A DNA stretch of 64,000 bases, taken from NCBI RefSeq assembly GCF_007993035.1, contig NZ_VOOS01000003.1, positions 275,501 to 339,500 of the forward strand, written 5' to 3'. Of the stretch, positions 17,759 to 26,473 are shown in pieces. The DNA is from Vicingus serpentipes. GTDB lineage: Bacteria > Bacteroidota > Bacteroidia > Flavobacteriales_E > Vicingaceae. The position numbers were made by a program, and so were the translations under genes. Under the pieces are notes generated by a model that was given only the letters and a program-made list of their open reading frames with translations, searched no databases and was not told the origin of the DNA. The number at the start of each line of letters is the position of its first letter. Position 1 is the first letter of the stretch.

Positions 17759-18736
17759 TTATTTATACATTACTTGCTTTACAGCTTTCATTATTTTATC
17801 TACGTTTGGTAAGTAAGCTTCTATTAAAGGTACTGAGAAACTCATTGGCACATCCGCACCAGTAACTCTAACTATAGGAGCATCAAGATAATCGAAAGCT
17901 TCTTTTTGAACTTTGAATGTTAATTCAGAAGAAAATGAACCTAAAGGCCATGATTCTTCAACAAATACCATACGATTTGTTTTCTTAACAGATTTTATTA
18001 CTGTATCATAATCAATAGGTCTTAAAGTTCTTAAATCTATTGTTTCAGCTTTAATCCCTTCTTTTTCTAACTCAATTGCAGCTTGGTTTACTAATTTCAT
18101 CATTTTACCGAAGCTAACAATTGTAACATCAGTACCTTCTTTAGTTACATCAGCTAATCCAATTGGAATAATGTATTCTCCTTCAGGAACAGGTCCTTTA
18201 TCTCCGTACATTTGTTCCGACTCCATAAAGATTACTGGATCATTATCTCTGATTGCAGCTTTTAATAAGCCTTTAGCATCATATGGATTAGATGGTTGTA
18301 TTACTTTTAATCCAGGGCAGTTTGCGTACCAATTCGAAAAATCTTGTGAGTGAGTAGCTCCTAATTGACCTGCAGCACCAGTACCACCTCTAAATACAAC
18401 TGGTATATTAAGTTGACCACCAGACATGTTGTACATTTTAGCGGCATTATTAATTATTTGATCAATAGCTACTAAAGAGAAATTCCAAGTCATAAATTCT
18501 ACAATAGGTCTTAATCCATTCATTGAAGCTCCAATTGCAATACCTGTAAATCCATTTTCTGCAATAGGAGTATCAATAACTCTCTTTGCACCAAATTCGT
18601 CAAGCATACCTTTACTTACTTTATAAGCACCATTATATTCAGCTACTTCTTCACCTAACAATATAATGTTTTCATCTTTGCGCATTTCTTCGCACATTGC
18701 TTCATTTAAAGCTTCTCTAAATTGAATTTCTCTCAT
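17759..18736 (-). CDS. pdhB: Pyruvate dehydrogenase complex E1 component, beta subunit
   Basis: The E1 beta subunit pairs with E1 alpha to decarboxylate pyruvate with thiamine diphosphate and pass the acetyl group to lipoamide. The 325-residue protein has the transketolase central/C-terminal layout: MREIQFREALNEAMCEEM, LGEEVAEYNGAYKVSKGML (Glu of the ThDP site), RVIDTPIAENGFTGIAIGAS (about 52-71), RGGTGAAGQLGATHSQDFSNW, and the C-terminal TIDLRTLRPIDYDTVI with VEESWPLGSFSSEL. Neighbours are not pdhA or the E2 gene, so the complex is encoded in scattered loci. The alternative, a branched-chain 2-oxoacid E1 beta, is less likely given the close match to the pyruvate type. Confidence 0.92.
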   Translation of the reverse strand: MREIQFREALNEAMCEEMRKDENIILLGEEVAEYNGAYKVSKGMLDEFGAKRVIDTPIAENGFTGIAIGASMNGLRPIVEFMTWNFSLVAIDQIINNAAKMYNMSGGQLNIPVVFRGGTGAAGQLGATHSQDFSNWYANCPGLKVIQPSNPYDAKGLLKAAIRDNDPVIFMESEQMYGDKGPVPEGEYIIPIGLADVTKEGTDVTIVSFGKMMKLVNQAAIELEKEGIKAETIDLRTLRPIDYDTVIKSVKKTNRMVFVEESWPLGSFSSELTFKVQKEAFDYLDAPIVRVTGADVPMSFSVPLIEAYLPNVDKIMKAVKQVMYK

Positions 18737-18787
18737 AGTTCTATTATTAAATAGTCAATCAAAATATTTAGTATAACTATTGGATGC

Positions 18788-18795
18788 CAAAATTA
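18788..18795 (-). promoter_or_regulatory. Probable -7 promoter element of pdhB
   Basis: Minus-strand TAATTTTG matches TAnnTTTG, 51 bases upstream of the pdhB ATG, in the divergent gap. Confidence 0.4.
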
Positions 18796-18853
18796 TAAAA
18801 TAAATGTAGTTTTTTAATGTTTTTAATTATTAAAGCTATTTTTGAATTATATA

Positions 18854-19792
18854 ATGTTAAGCAATAAAGAAAAATACAAGAAGTTTTGTGAGATAAACAA
18901 TGATGTTCCTTTGTTTATGACTTATAATTGGTACAACTTTTTGTTTAATGATGTTGATTGGAATGTTGTATTGATTGAGAAAGGAGAAGAACTCGTTGGG
19001 TTTTTACCATATATATTATCAAAAAAGAAAACTTTTAATGTGATAAATCAGCCTTTACTTACACCTTACCAGGGTGTTTGGTTGAATTATCCAAAAGATC
19101 AGAAATATGCTAATAAGTTAGGCTTTGAAAAAGAAGTTATAACTGACTTAATAAAACAATTACCGAAGACTGATTTATTTCAACAAAAATTTAGTCCACA
19201 ATTTACAAATTGGCTGCCCTTTTATTGGAAAGGATTTGAACAAACTACTAGGTATACCTATATTATAAATGATTTATCTAGTTTGTCAGATGTTTTTTCA
19301 AATTTTAAGGAAAACATTAGACGCGAAATTAGAAAGGCTGAAAAAAAGCTTACTATTTCAACTATTACTGATGTAGAGTTATTATATCAAATGAAGAATG
19401 AAATATATACTGCTAATAAATCTACCTACCCAATTTCGTTAGATTTATTAACAATGGTATATGAGTTTTGTAAAGTAAATAACTCTGGAGAAATTCTAAC
19501 AGCAAAAGATGAAGAAGATAATATTCATTCGATTCTTTTTTATGTGTGGGATAATTCTTCTGCCTATTATTTACAAGGAGTAACTGCCGATAAATTTAAA
19601 ACCACTGGTTCTATGAGCTTATTACTTTGGGAAGCTATAAGTCGTTCCGCTTCAAAATCCAAAACTTTTAATTTTGAAGGAAGTATGATAGAGTCAATAG
19701 AGCGTTATTTTAGAGCTTTTGGAGGAGTACAAACTCCTTATTTTGAAATAAAGAAAACAAGTTCTAAATTTTTAAAATTGTTGAATTATTAA
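18854..19792 (+). CDS. FemAB/BioF2-like GNAT acyltransferase
   Basis: The 312-residue protein resembles the GNAT-fold BioF2-like/FemAB group, which moves acyl or aminoacyl groups in cell-envelope or exopolysaccharide synthesis. Marks are FKENIRREIRKAEKKLTIS (about 152-170), the SILFYVWDNSSAYYLQG beta strands, TTGSMSLLLWEAI and FNFEGSMIESIERYFRAFGG (about 275-294), which is the usual C-terminal block. The frame is also open from a TTG four codons upstream, at 18842; the ATG at 18854 is preferred. It overlaps or abuts the following polysaccharide deacetylase on the same strand, which supports a shared role in surface polysaccharide or peptidoglycan modification. Confidence 0.8.
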   Translation: MLSNKEKYKKFCEINNDVPLFMTYNWYNFLFNDVDWNVVLIEKGEELVGFLPYILSKKKTFNVINQPLLTPYQGVWLNYPKDQKYANKLGFEKEVITDLIKQLPKTDLFQQKFSPQFTNWLPFYWKGFEQTTRYTYIINDLSSLSDVFSNFKENIRREIRKAEKKLTISTITDVELLYQMKNEIYTANKSTYPISLDLLTMVYEFCKVNNSGEILTAKDEEDNIHSILFYVWDNSSAYYLQGVTADKFKTTGSMSLLLWEAISRSASKSKTFNFEGSMIESIERYFRAFGGVQTPYFEIKKTSSKFLKLLNY

Positions 19793-20723
19793 AACTTTTT
19801 TTCAAAATATAGCTTTTAGAGGAGCTAAATATTTTAGTCAACGACAGTTAATTAGCTTGACTAGGCAAAAACTTATTTTGCCTTTTTATCATATTGTTTC
19901 TGATGAAACACCTGTTCATATTAAAAATTTATATGAAGCTAGAACTATAGTTGAATTCAAAGAAGATTTAGATTTTTTACTTGATAACTATAAACCTATT
20001 TCTTTAAATCAGTTAATTGAAATACATAAGACTAAAAACAAGCCAGCTGAAAATTATTTTCATTTAACATTTGATGATGGTTTAAAGGAGTTGTCAAGCA
20101 TAGTAGCACCTATTTTAAAAGAGAAAAACATCCCTGCAACTTTTTTTATAAATACACACTTCTTAGACAATCAAAACCTTTTTTATCGATTTAAGGAAAG
20201 TATTTTAGCTGAAAAATATGCAGCAAAAGGATTGTTAGATTTTAGTGCTGAAAATGAGAGGGAAATAGATGAGTTGGCAATTCTATTGGGTGAAAATTTT
20301 GAAGAATATTTAAAAAACAATCAGCCTTATTTAACATCAGAGGATGTTAAAAGTTTAATTGAAGATGGATTTACAATTGGTGCACATAGTAAAAATCATC
20401 CTAAATATTTTGATATTTCTATAGATGAGCAAGTAGCTCAAACAATAGAAAGTGTAGATTTTTTAGTTCAAAAATTTAACTTAGAATATAAGGTGTTTTC
20501 GTTTCCATTTACTGATGACGGAATAGGGGTAGAGTTTTTTAAAAAAATTGAAGGGAAATTAGATTTAACTTTTGGTACTGCAGGTTTAAAAAATGATGTT
20601 ATACCAAATAATCTTCAGCGTATACCAATGGAAGAAAACAAAAAAGGTATTGAAATAATTAAATCGCAATACCTTTATTATCTTTTAAAGATGTTTGTTG
20701 GAAAGAATACTGTTAAGCGGTAA
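19788..20723 (+). CDS. Polysaccharide deacetylase family protein, apparently with ATT start
   Basis: This is a carbohydrate esterase 4 (NodB-like) protein that removes acetyl groups from polymeric N-acetylhexosamine. Visible motifs are FHLTFDDGLKEL (catalytic base and metal Asp), FTIGAHSKNHPKYF (metal His pair) and VFSFPFTDDGIG. No ATG or GTG lies in frame before the domain. The first conventional codon is TTG at 19857, giving TRQKLILPFYHIVSDE. The frame upstream back to 19785 encodes KTFFQNIAFRGAKYFSQRQ, which looks like a genuine N-terminus, and ATT at 19788 overlaps the previous stop as ATTAA. I list the longer form; the TTG start would give 288 residues. The 3' end overlaps the convergent dehydrogenase gene by 11 bases. 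Confidence 0.8.
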   Translation: MKTFFQNIAFRGAKYFSQRQLISLTRQKLILPFYHIVSDETPVHIKNLYEARTIVEFKEDLDFLLDNYKPISLNQLIEIHKTKNKPAENYFHLTFDDGLKELSSIVAPILKEKNIPATFFINTHFLDNQNLFYRFKESILAEKYAAKGLLDFSAENEREIDELAILLGENFEEYLKNNQPYLTSEDVKSLIEDGFTIGAHSKNHPKYFDISIDEQVAQTIESVDFLVQKFNLEYKVFSFPFTDDGIGVEFFKKIEGKLDLTFGTAGLKNDVIPNNLQRIPMEENKKGIEIIKSQYLYYLLKMFVGKNTVKR

Positions 20724-21924
20724 TTTCTCCATTTACATAATCTCTTAAGTATTCATATTTTGGCATTAGATTGCCATTTTTACAAATGGTTGCTCTTTCA
20801 ATTAGTTGTTCTTTATCATCAATTAAATGAGGTAATATTTTATCAATAAATTCTCTTCCAAAATCTGCAGAAGCATCTCTAGGAAGTTCACAAGGCAAAT
20901 TGTCAACTGCCATTACGGTAATTGCATTTTCATTGTCGAAATTAGTTTCTTTCTCATTATTTGCATCATAGCCATATAATGGATTGGCAATTGTAGATGG
21001 ACGAATAGTACATGCAACAGCAGTATCTATATCGCAGCTTACATCACCAACAACTTTAATTTTAAATTCAGAGTTTTTAGCATCTTCTCTATTAAAAATA
21101 TAAGGTGCTTTATTGTCCCAAAAATGACCAGAAATGTACATGTCGGCAATTTTTGCAAATTTCATAAAGTCTCTTTCAAACTTTTCTGGGGTTTTATAAA
21201 CATCTGATCTTTTGAAAGAAGAATCATCTTTCATTTTGTAATAATCATCAACTAAAAGTTGAGCATAAACAGGTTCGCTGTATGTATTGTTTAGTATTTC
21301 TTGAGCAGAAACTTTTTTAATATTTATTTTATTAAGTATTTCAATAATTCCAGTTGCAACTCTACCACCACCAGTTATTACAATCTTATAATCGTTTGGC
21401 AGGTTAATTTTAGGTATTTCAGCTTCCATCTCAGCTCTGTCAACACATTGGTAAGCTCTTTTTAAATCAAATTTTCCTGTTCGTTTACCATAAGCATAAA
21501 ATGAGTTGTAACAACCAACAATTCCTGCATACTTTCCAAAACCTATTAGTCTATTTCCTTTGGCATTAGTTAGGGTTTCATAATCTACCATAGTAATGTT
21601 TTTGTTTAACATTTCTAATAATAAATCTCTGTTGTAGGATTGTTTTTTTATAGTATGAGAAAAATAGAAGTAGGTTTTATTTGGTATTAAGTCTTTTTTA
21701 GGAACCTCTTTAACTCCAAGTATTATATCACAGTCATCAACGTTATCAACTAATTCTATTCCTTGTTCAATATATTCTTGTTCTGTAATTCTTCTTACAT
21801 CACTTTTTTGAACAACCAAATTTACATTTGGGTATTTGTCTATAATCTCTTTACATTGAATTGGAGATAATGGAACTCTCTCATCTGGTGGTATTTTACC
21901 TTCTTTTAATACTCCTATTTTCAT
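20713..21924 (-). CDS. Alanine dehydrogenase / saccharopine dehydrogenase-like NAD-binding protein
   Basis: The 403-residue product starts MKIGVLKEGKIPPDERVPLSP, the N-terminal signature of the AlaDH/PNT domain shared by alanine dehydrogenase, transhydrogenase alpha and NAD-dependent (lysine-forming) saccharopine dehydrogenase. Next come KEVPKKDLIPNKTYFYFSHT with the conserved His, a Rossmann loop ITGGGRVATGIIEIL (about 184-198), and a C-terminal DVSCDIDTAVACTIRPSTI block. The last two resemble the saccharopine dehydrogenase-like branch more than true alanine dehydrogenases. The substrate is therefore open. It is a lone gene upstream-divergent from tmRNA. Confidence 0.8.
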   Translation of the reverse strand: MKIGVLKEGKIPPDERVPLSPIQCKEIIDKYPNVNLVVQKSDVRRITEQEYIEQGIELVDNVDDCDIILGVKEVPKKDLIPNKTYFYFSHTIKKQSYNRDLLLEMLNKNITMVDYETLTNAKGNRLIGFGKYAGIVGCYNSFYAYGKRTGKFDLKRAYQCVDRAEMEAEIPKINLPNDYKIVITGGGRVATGIIEILNKINIKKVSAQEILNNTYSEPVYAQLLVDDYYKMKDDSSFKRSDVYKTPEKFERDFMKFAKIADMYISGHFWDNKAPYIFNREDAKNSEFKIKVVGDVSCDIDTAVACTIRPSTIANPLYGYDANNEKETNFDNENAITVMAVDNLPCELPRDASADFGREFIDKILPHLIDDKEQLIERATICKNGNLMPKYEYLRDYVNGEITA

Positions 21925-21967
21925 GCTTAAATTTTATTTAAACTCAAAAATATGAAAATGGATGAAA

Positions 21968-22003
21968 TTTGCCCTATAAATAGGTTGATAAGTTGTAACT
22001 TTG
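21968..22003 (+). promoter_or_regulatory. Promoter of the tmRNA gene
   Basis: TAACTTTG (21996-22003) is a perfect TAnnTTTG -7 element, with TTTG at 21968-21971 as -33 box at a slightly long spacing (24 bases). The predicted start near 22010 precedes the mature tmRNA 5' end at 22024, leaving a short leader for RNase P to remove. Confidence 0.55.
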
Positions 22004-22023
22004 CATAGTTCTTTGAATATTTT

Positions 22024-22423
22024 GGGGTCGTTTTTGGTTTTGACTGCAAGATGAAGTGGTAAGCAAGCATGTCGAGCGTTGTGAATTTGCTCGTAAATCT
22101 CGGTTCTCAAATCGCTAACTGGCGAAAATAACTATGCAATGGCTGCATAATCACGACTAAGTCGGATTATCTTAATACTTACTCTTAGAGGGTAAGCACC
22201 ATTAATCTCTCAACAGTTCTGTTCATTAATTGTTGTACTCGAGGTTTCAAAATTTTGAACTAGCTAAGTAAAATGCTTCGATTTACTGGCGAAACACAAG
22301 AAGCTTAAGCTTATGGTTGGATGCTTTTAACCTGCAATAAGCCTAACAATTAATTAAAAGCTAAGCATGTAGAAACCTTATTAGTTCCTTGTTTGGACGA
22401 GGGTTCGAATCCCTCCGACTCCA
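22024..22423 (+). ncRNA. ssrA: Transfer-messenger RNA (tmRNA, one-piece)
   Basis: tmRNA frees stalled ribosomes and adds a degradation tag. The 5' end GGGGTCG (22024-22030) pairs with CGACTCC (22416-22422), with a G-U at one position, to form the acceptor stem. A T arm with GAGGG-TTCGAAT-CCCTC stands just before it, and the D-like loop TGACTGCAAGATGAAGTGG just after the 5' end. The tag frame is GGC GAA AAT AAC TAT GCA ATG GCT GCA TAA at 22121-22150, encoding GENNYAMAA, close to the tags known in other Bacteroidota. The 3' CCA is not encoded (ACA follows), so it must be added. A terminator follows at 22431. Confidence 0.96.
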
Positions 22424-22430
22424 CAAATAA

Positions 22431-22459
22431 AAAAGCCAATCTAATGATTGGCTTTTTTA
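22431..22459. terminator. Bidirectional terminator between tmRNA and the efflux operon
   Basis: AAAAGCCAATC / GATTGGCTTTT (stem 11 bases) with loop TAAT and a T run after it. It ends tmRNA on the plus strand, and the A run lets it end the convergent TolC gene. Confidence 0.85.
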
Positions 22460-22467
22460 TTTTGTAA

Positions 22468-23913
22468 TTATCCTCCAATAATGGTTTTTGTTTCAAAATC
22501 ATAATGGGTTACTTTTCTAATGTTATAATACGATTGCCAAAAAGATCGATATGCATTAATATAACTTATTAATGCTCTGTCTTTTTCTTGTTGTGCTATT
22601 TGTAAATCGGTTACTAAAATTTTACCTATTAAATAACGTTGTTTTGTAACATAAAATCTTTTTTCTGCCACTTCTTGTGCCTTTTTGCTTACTTCTAATT
22701 GTTTTCTATTTAGATTGAATTCAGCTACTTTAACAAAAATATCTTGGTTGAAATCAATTTTTTGTTGTTCTACATTAGAGCGAACTAATTCAGCATTAGA
22801 TTGAGCTTGCCTAATGTAGCCTTTACCTAATCCCCACTGAATAATAGGAACTCTAATGCCTAAAGAAACATATTGTTGATCTTTAGGGGAAGTATAAACA
22901 TCTTTTAAATTTGCCGCTGTTTGTGTTAAACCAAAAGAAGCAGTTAAATTAAGGTTAAATCTATTTTCGCTTTTCACTTTAGCTACATTCATTTCAGCTT
23001 CAAAGATTTGTCGATCTTGCTGAATTAAATTTGAGTTATATTCGTTTGCATAGTTTAAAGCTTCTTCATAAACCACTTTAAAGTCAGGAATAATACTATC
23101 TAAAGTTAATTCAAATTTTTCTTGAGAGCTATACCCTAAAAATGTTGCTAATTTCTGACGACTCAATTCAAAATTTAATTTTTCTTGTTCGTAAGCCATT
23201 TCTGCATTCAATAAAGATAGTTCAAGCTGTAATAATTCATTTTCGGCAATTTTTCCGTACCTATATCTTCCTTTACCTATCAAGTAAATGGTATCGTTAT
23301 TTAAATAGTTGTTTTCAGCATTTTTCATGCTTAATTGTGCTTGTAATAAATCAAAATACTTATTTACTGCTAACATTGATAAATCTTCTATCTCTTCAGT
23401 TTTAAAAAGTTCAGCTTCTGTAAAATATAATGGTTCAATTTTTTTATCCCATTTAAATCTATTAAAACCAAACAGCGATTGAGTATACCCAAATTCAACA
23501 GGTCGGCTTAGGTAAGTTATTGTACTTGATTCACCAGTAAGTAAAATATTATCTAATCCAGTTCGAACAAAAATACTACCACCAGTTGCCGGAATAATTT
23601 GATTAAGGCTAAGATTAGAGCTATTTGAAATTAAATTTCTGTTAACAAATAGAGCTGAACCATCAGGTTGAGTAACACTAGATATTGTTCTTGAAAACTC
23701 AGGAATAGTTCCATCAAAAACTAGTGAGGGTAAAAATTGACGTTTGTATGAAAAGTTTCGCCAATATGAATTTTGAAATTTATTTTCAATTTGTTTACTT
23801 CTAATACTTTGTTGTTTTGCTAAGTTAATTACATCGTTTAACGAAAGATTTTGTTGAGCTTGAGTAAAGAAACTCAACAAAAAGCAAATAAATAATAAGT
23901 TATATTTTTTCAT
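22468..23913 (-). CDS. TolC family outer-membrane efflux protein
   Basis: The 481-residue protein is the outer-membrane channel of the exporter encoded upstream. It has a signal peptide (MKKYNLLFICFLLSFFTQAQ) and then long amphipathic helices with the repeat symmetry of TolC proteins. Examples are SLNDVINLAKQQSIRSKQ at the mature N-terminus, NAENNYLNNDTIYLIGKGRYRYG midway, and VAEKRFYVTKQRYLIGK near the C-terminus. An ATG at 23922 is also in frame, but the ATG at 23913 gives the cleaner signal peptide and leaves one base after the permease stop. It is the last gene of an ATPase - adaptor - permease - channel operon. Confidence 0.9.
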   Translation of the reverse strand: MKKYNLLFICFLLSFFTQAQQNLSLNDVINLAKQQSIRSKQIENKFQNSYWRNFSYKRQFLPSLVFDGTIPEFSRTISSVTQPDGSALFVNRNLISNSSNLSLNQIIPATGGSIFVRTGLDNILLTGESSTITYLSRPVEFGYTQSLFGFNRFKWDKKIEPLYFTEAELFKTEEIEDLSMLAVNKYFDLLQAQLSMKNAENNYLNNDTIYLIGKGRYRYGKIAENELLQLELSLLNAEMAYEQEKLNFELSRQKLATFLGYSSQEKFELTLDSIIPDFKVVYEEALNYANEYNSNLIQQDRQIFEAEMNVAKVKSENRFNLNLTASFGLTQTAANLKDVYTSPKDQQYVSLGIRVPIIQWGLGKGYIRQAQSNAELVRSNVEQQKIDFNQDIFVKVAEFNLNRKQLEVSKKAQEVAEKRFYVTKQRYLIGKILVTDLQIAQQEKDRALISYINAYRSFWQSYYNIRKVTHYDFETKTIIGG

Positions 23914-23914
23914 T

Positions 23915-25261
23915 TTAATCATGTCTTAAAGAATGAACAGGGTCTTGTTCGGCTGCTTTTTTTGCTGGAATATATCCAAAAATAATCCCTATTAAAGCAC
24001 TTACAAAAAATGAAATAATAACACTCCATACAGATATAATGGTTGGAGTTCCTGTTAGCCATTCAGCTAAATAGGATAAAATAACTCCTAATACTATTCC
24101 AATTATACCACCTATCAATGAAATTAGACCAGCTTCGTAAACAAATTGTTCTTTGATATCTTTCTTTTTTGCTCCAATAGACATTCTTAGGCCTATTTCA
24201 CGAATTCGTTCGTAAACTGAAGCAAGCATTATATTCATGATTCCTATTCCACCAACTAAGAGAGATATACCAGCTATAACACCAAGAAGAATATTAAAGA
24301 TATCATCAGTTTGTTTTTTTTGTTGTAGAATTTGTTCTGGTACCACAATTTCAAAATCCTCAACTTTATTATGTCTCCTAAAAAGTAATCGGTACAAAAT
24401 ATCTACACTTTGACTCATGTTATCCGTGTTTGATATGCCAATAATTATTTTTTCAATTTGATCGGTTATTTCGTTTTCGTCTTTTACAGGTTGGTTGTCA
24501 TCTTCATTGTTGTTGTTATTGTTTGTTTGAAGTAATTTTTCAGTAATTCTACCACGATCTTTATATCTTCTTAAAGCAGTGTTTACAGGAACAAAAATTT
24601 CATCATTATAGTTGTTCATACCTATATTTCGAAGAGATTCTCCAATATTTCCTCCAGGAGCAATAATGCCAATAATCGAAAGTTGTAATCGACTTGTTTT
24701 AAGTGTTTGTCCGATAGGATTTTTACCAGCAAAAAGTTTTACTGCTAAATTAGACCCAATTAAACATACAGCATCAGAATTTTTTTCTTGTAGTTCAGAA
24801 AAAATAGAACCCTTATCAAGTTTTAAGTTGTAGATATCAAAATAGCTTGCATTAACCCCAACCAAATTGCAGTTCTTCTTTTTGCCATTAGCTATTACAG
24901 ATGTTTCGTAACTAACAAAGGGCGTCATAATATCTATTTTGGGCAATATTGATGCAATCGATTTTGCATCAGCAATACTTAACTTAGGGCTATATTTTTT
25001 TGTTACATTATCTTCTTCTTCAACGTTTCCAATACTTTTTGGACGGATAATAATGTTTTTTGCACCAACTTGTTCAATTTGTTCAATTATTTGTTGTTGT
25101 GCACCATTACCAATTGCTAGCATTGTAATAACGGCTGCAACTCCAAAAATAATTCCAAGAGCAGTTAACCCAGATCGAAATTTGTTTTCGAAAAGGGCTT
25201 CTAAAGCGATGTTAATATTTGTACGATTAATTACCAATTTATCTCCAAGATATTGATTCAA
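23915..25261 (-). CDS. ABC transporter permease, MacB/FtsX-like
   Basis: The 448-residue permease has the MacB topology: one N-terminal helix (about 28-50, GLTALGIIFGVAAVITMLAIG), a large periplasmic domain (about 55-325) and three C-terminal helices (ILLGVIAGISLLVGGIGIMN, LISLIGGIIGIVLGVIL, ISFFVSALIGIIFGYIPA). The mechanotransmission-type motif GGIGIMNIMLASVYERIREIGLR is present. It has no ATPase domain; that is supplied by the separate gene at 26474. The periplasmic domain holds a poly-Asn stretch (LQTNNNNNNEDDNQP) unusual for the family. Its start overlaps the adaptor gene by 23 bases and its stop lies beside the TolC gene. Confidence 0.92.
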   Translation of the reverse strand: MNQYLGDKLVINRTNINIALEALFENKFRSGLTALGIIFGVAAVITMLAIGNGAQQQIIEQIEQVGAKNIIIRPKSIGNVEEEDNVTKKYSPKLSIADAKSIASILPKIDIMTPFVSYETSVIANGKKKNCNLVGVNASYFDIYNLKLDKGSIFSELQEKNSDAVCLIGSNLAVKLFAGKNPIGQTLKTSRLQLSIIGIIAPGGNIGESLRNIGMNNYNDEIFVPVNTALRRYKDRGRITEKLLQTNNNNNNEDDNQPVKDENEITDQIEKIIIGISNTDNMSQSVDILYRLLFRRHNKVEDFEIVVPEQILQQKKQTDDIFNILLGVIAGISLLVGGIGIMNIMLASVYERIREIGLRMSIGAKKKDIKEQFVYEAGLISLIGGIIGIVLGVILSYLAEWLTGTPTIISVWSVIISFFVSALIGIIFGYIPAKKAAEQDPVHSLRHD

Positions 25262-26471
25262 TATCCTCTGGTTTAACCATTAAGATTTCTTCTCCTTCGG
25301 TCAATCCTGATAAGATAATTACATGGTTGTCGTTTGTTTTTCCAAGTTCAACTTTTTGTCTTTCTAAACCCATTGTTGATTTTACAACAACATAACTAAC
25401 AGAATCGGTAACAAAAACGCTTTCCTGAGGAATGTAAATTACATCTTTAATTTCTTCAATAAGAATTTGATTGTTTGTTGTCATGGCAGGACGAAGCAGA
25501 GTGTCTTTTTCGTTAATTTCAACGGTAACTTCAAAAACTTTAGCATCACTATTTGGTAGCTGTTCCCCAACATTTGCTACTGCAACTACCTTCCCTGTAT
25601 AAGTTTTGTCAGGAAATGCATCTACTGTAAGATTTACTTTTAGATCTGTTTTAAGATTGCTAATGTCAATTTCATTTACATAAGTTTTAGTCACCATTTT
25701 TGACAAGTCAGGTAATGTAGCAACAGTTGGATCCCATACGCTTATTTGACTGCCAGAAGTTATTTTTTGGCCATCCCAAGAACGTTTATAAACAACCATT
25801 CCATCTTTAGGGGCATTAATTTTTAATTCTTGAACTAATTCTTCTAATCGGGTTAATTCACTTTGTTTTTGCCTTAGTGATAGTTCGGCTTGATGAACTT
25901 TGGCCATGTTTTGTTTCTTTTTAAGATTATAGCTACTAAGGTTTTGAGAATAGTTTCTATTTGCTTTTTCTAAATCAATTTCAGCTTGTCGCTGTATGGC
26001 TAAAGCTTCATATGAACTTTGCTCAGAAATTAATTTTTTTTCTTCTATTTCATATTTAAAGTTGAGAAGGTCATCTCTTATCTTCATCATTTCTATCGCT
26101 GTATCTAATTTAGCTTGATCATATTCAGAAGTGAATTTTTCAACTTCGGTTGATGCAGCAATTATTTTATTAGCAACTTCCGACTTATCTAGTTGAGCAA
26201 CATAATCACCCATTTTAACATAACTTCCTTCGGAAATGATATCTGTAATTTTAATTTGCCATATTCCATGTGCTCTTAGCCCGGTTGGACCTTTGATATC
26301 TTCGCTTTTTTTAGCTTGTAATTCTCCAGAAGTATTTACTTCTATTTTAAAGTTTCCTTTTTCAACTTTTACAAACAATTCTTCATTGCTAGCTGATGGC
26401 CAAAATATATAAGCCATTAACGCAACGATTGAAGCTATGACAGCTATTAGTTGTGGTTTTTTTAATTTCAT
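25239..26471 (-). CDS. Efflux periplasmic adaptor (HlyD/MacA-like membrane-fusion protein)
   Basis: The 410-residue protein links the inner-membrane permease to TolC. An N-terminal membrane anchor (about 7-25, LIAVIASIVALMAYIFWPSA) is followed by barrel and lipoyl halves (GSYVKMGDYVAQLDKSEV, INAPKDGMVVYKRSWDGQKI) around an alpha-helical hairpin rich in Glu, Lys and Gln (about 105-210). A beta-barrel domain then ends the protein (VFVTDSVSYVVVKSTMGLERQ). It sits in the expected place between ATPase and permease genes. Nothing in the sequence fixes the substrate; macrolides, lipids or peptides are all possible for this class. Confidence 0.9.
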   Translation of the reverse strand: MKLKKPQLIAVIASIVALMAYIFWPSASNEELFVKVEKGNFKIEVNTSGELQAKKSEDIKGPTGLRAHGIWQIKITDIISEGSYVKMGDYVAQLDKSEVANKIIAASTEVEKFTSEYDQAKLDTAIEMMKIRDDLLNFKYEIEEKKLISEQSSYEALAIQRQAEIDLEKANRNYSQNLSSYNLKKKQNMAKVHQAELSLRQKQSELTRLEELVQELKINAPKDGMVVYKRSWDGQKITSGSQISVWDPTVATLPDLSKMVTKTYVNEIDISNLKTDLKVNLTVDAFPDKTYTGKVVAVANVGEQLPNSDAKVFEVTVEINEKDTLLRPAMTTNNQILIEEIKDVIYIPQESVFVTDSVSYVVVKSTMGLERQKVELGKTNDNHVIILSGLTEGEEILMVKPEDIESISWR

Positions 26472-26473
26472 AT

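Noticed and set aside
22390-22425. tRNA-like T arm and acceptor stem suggesting a tRNA gene
   Set aside because: There is no anticodon arm; the segment is the 3' half of the tRNA-like domain of tmRNA, pairing with 22024-22030.
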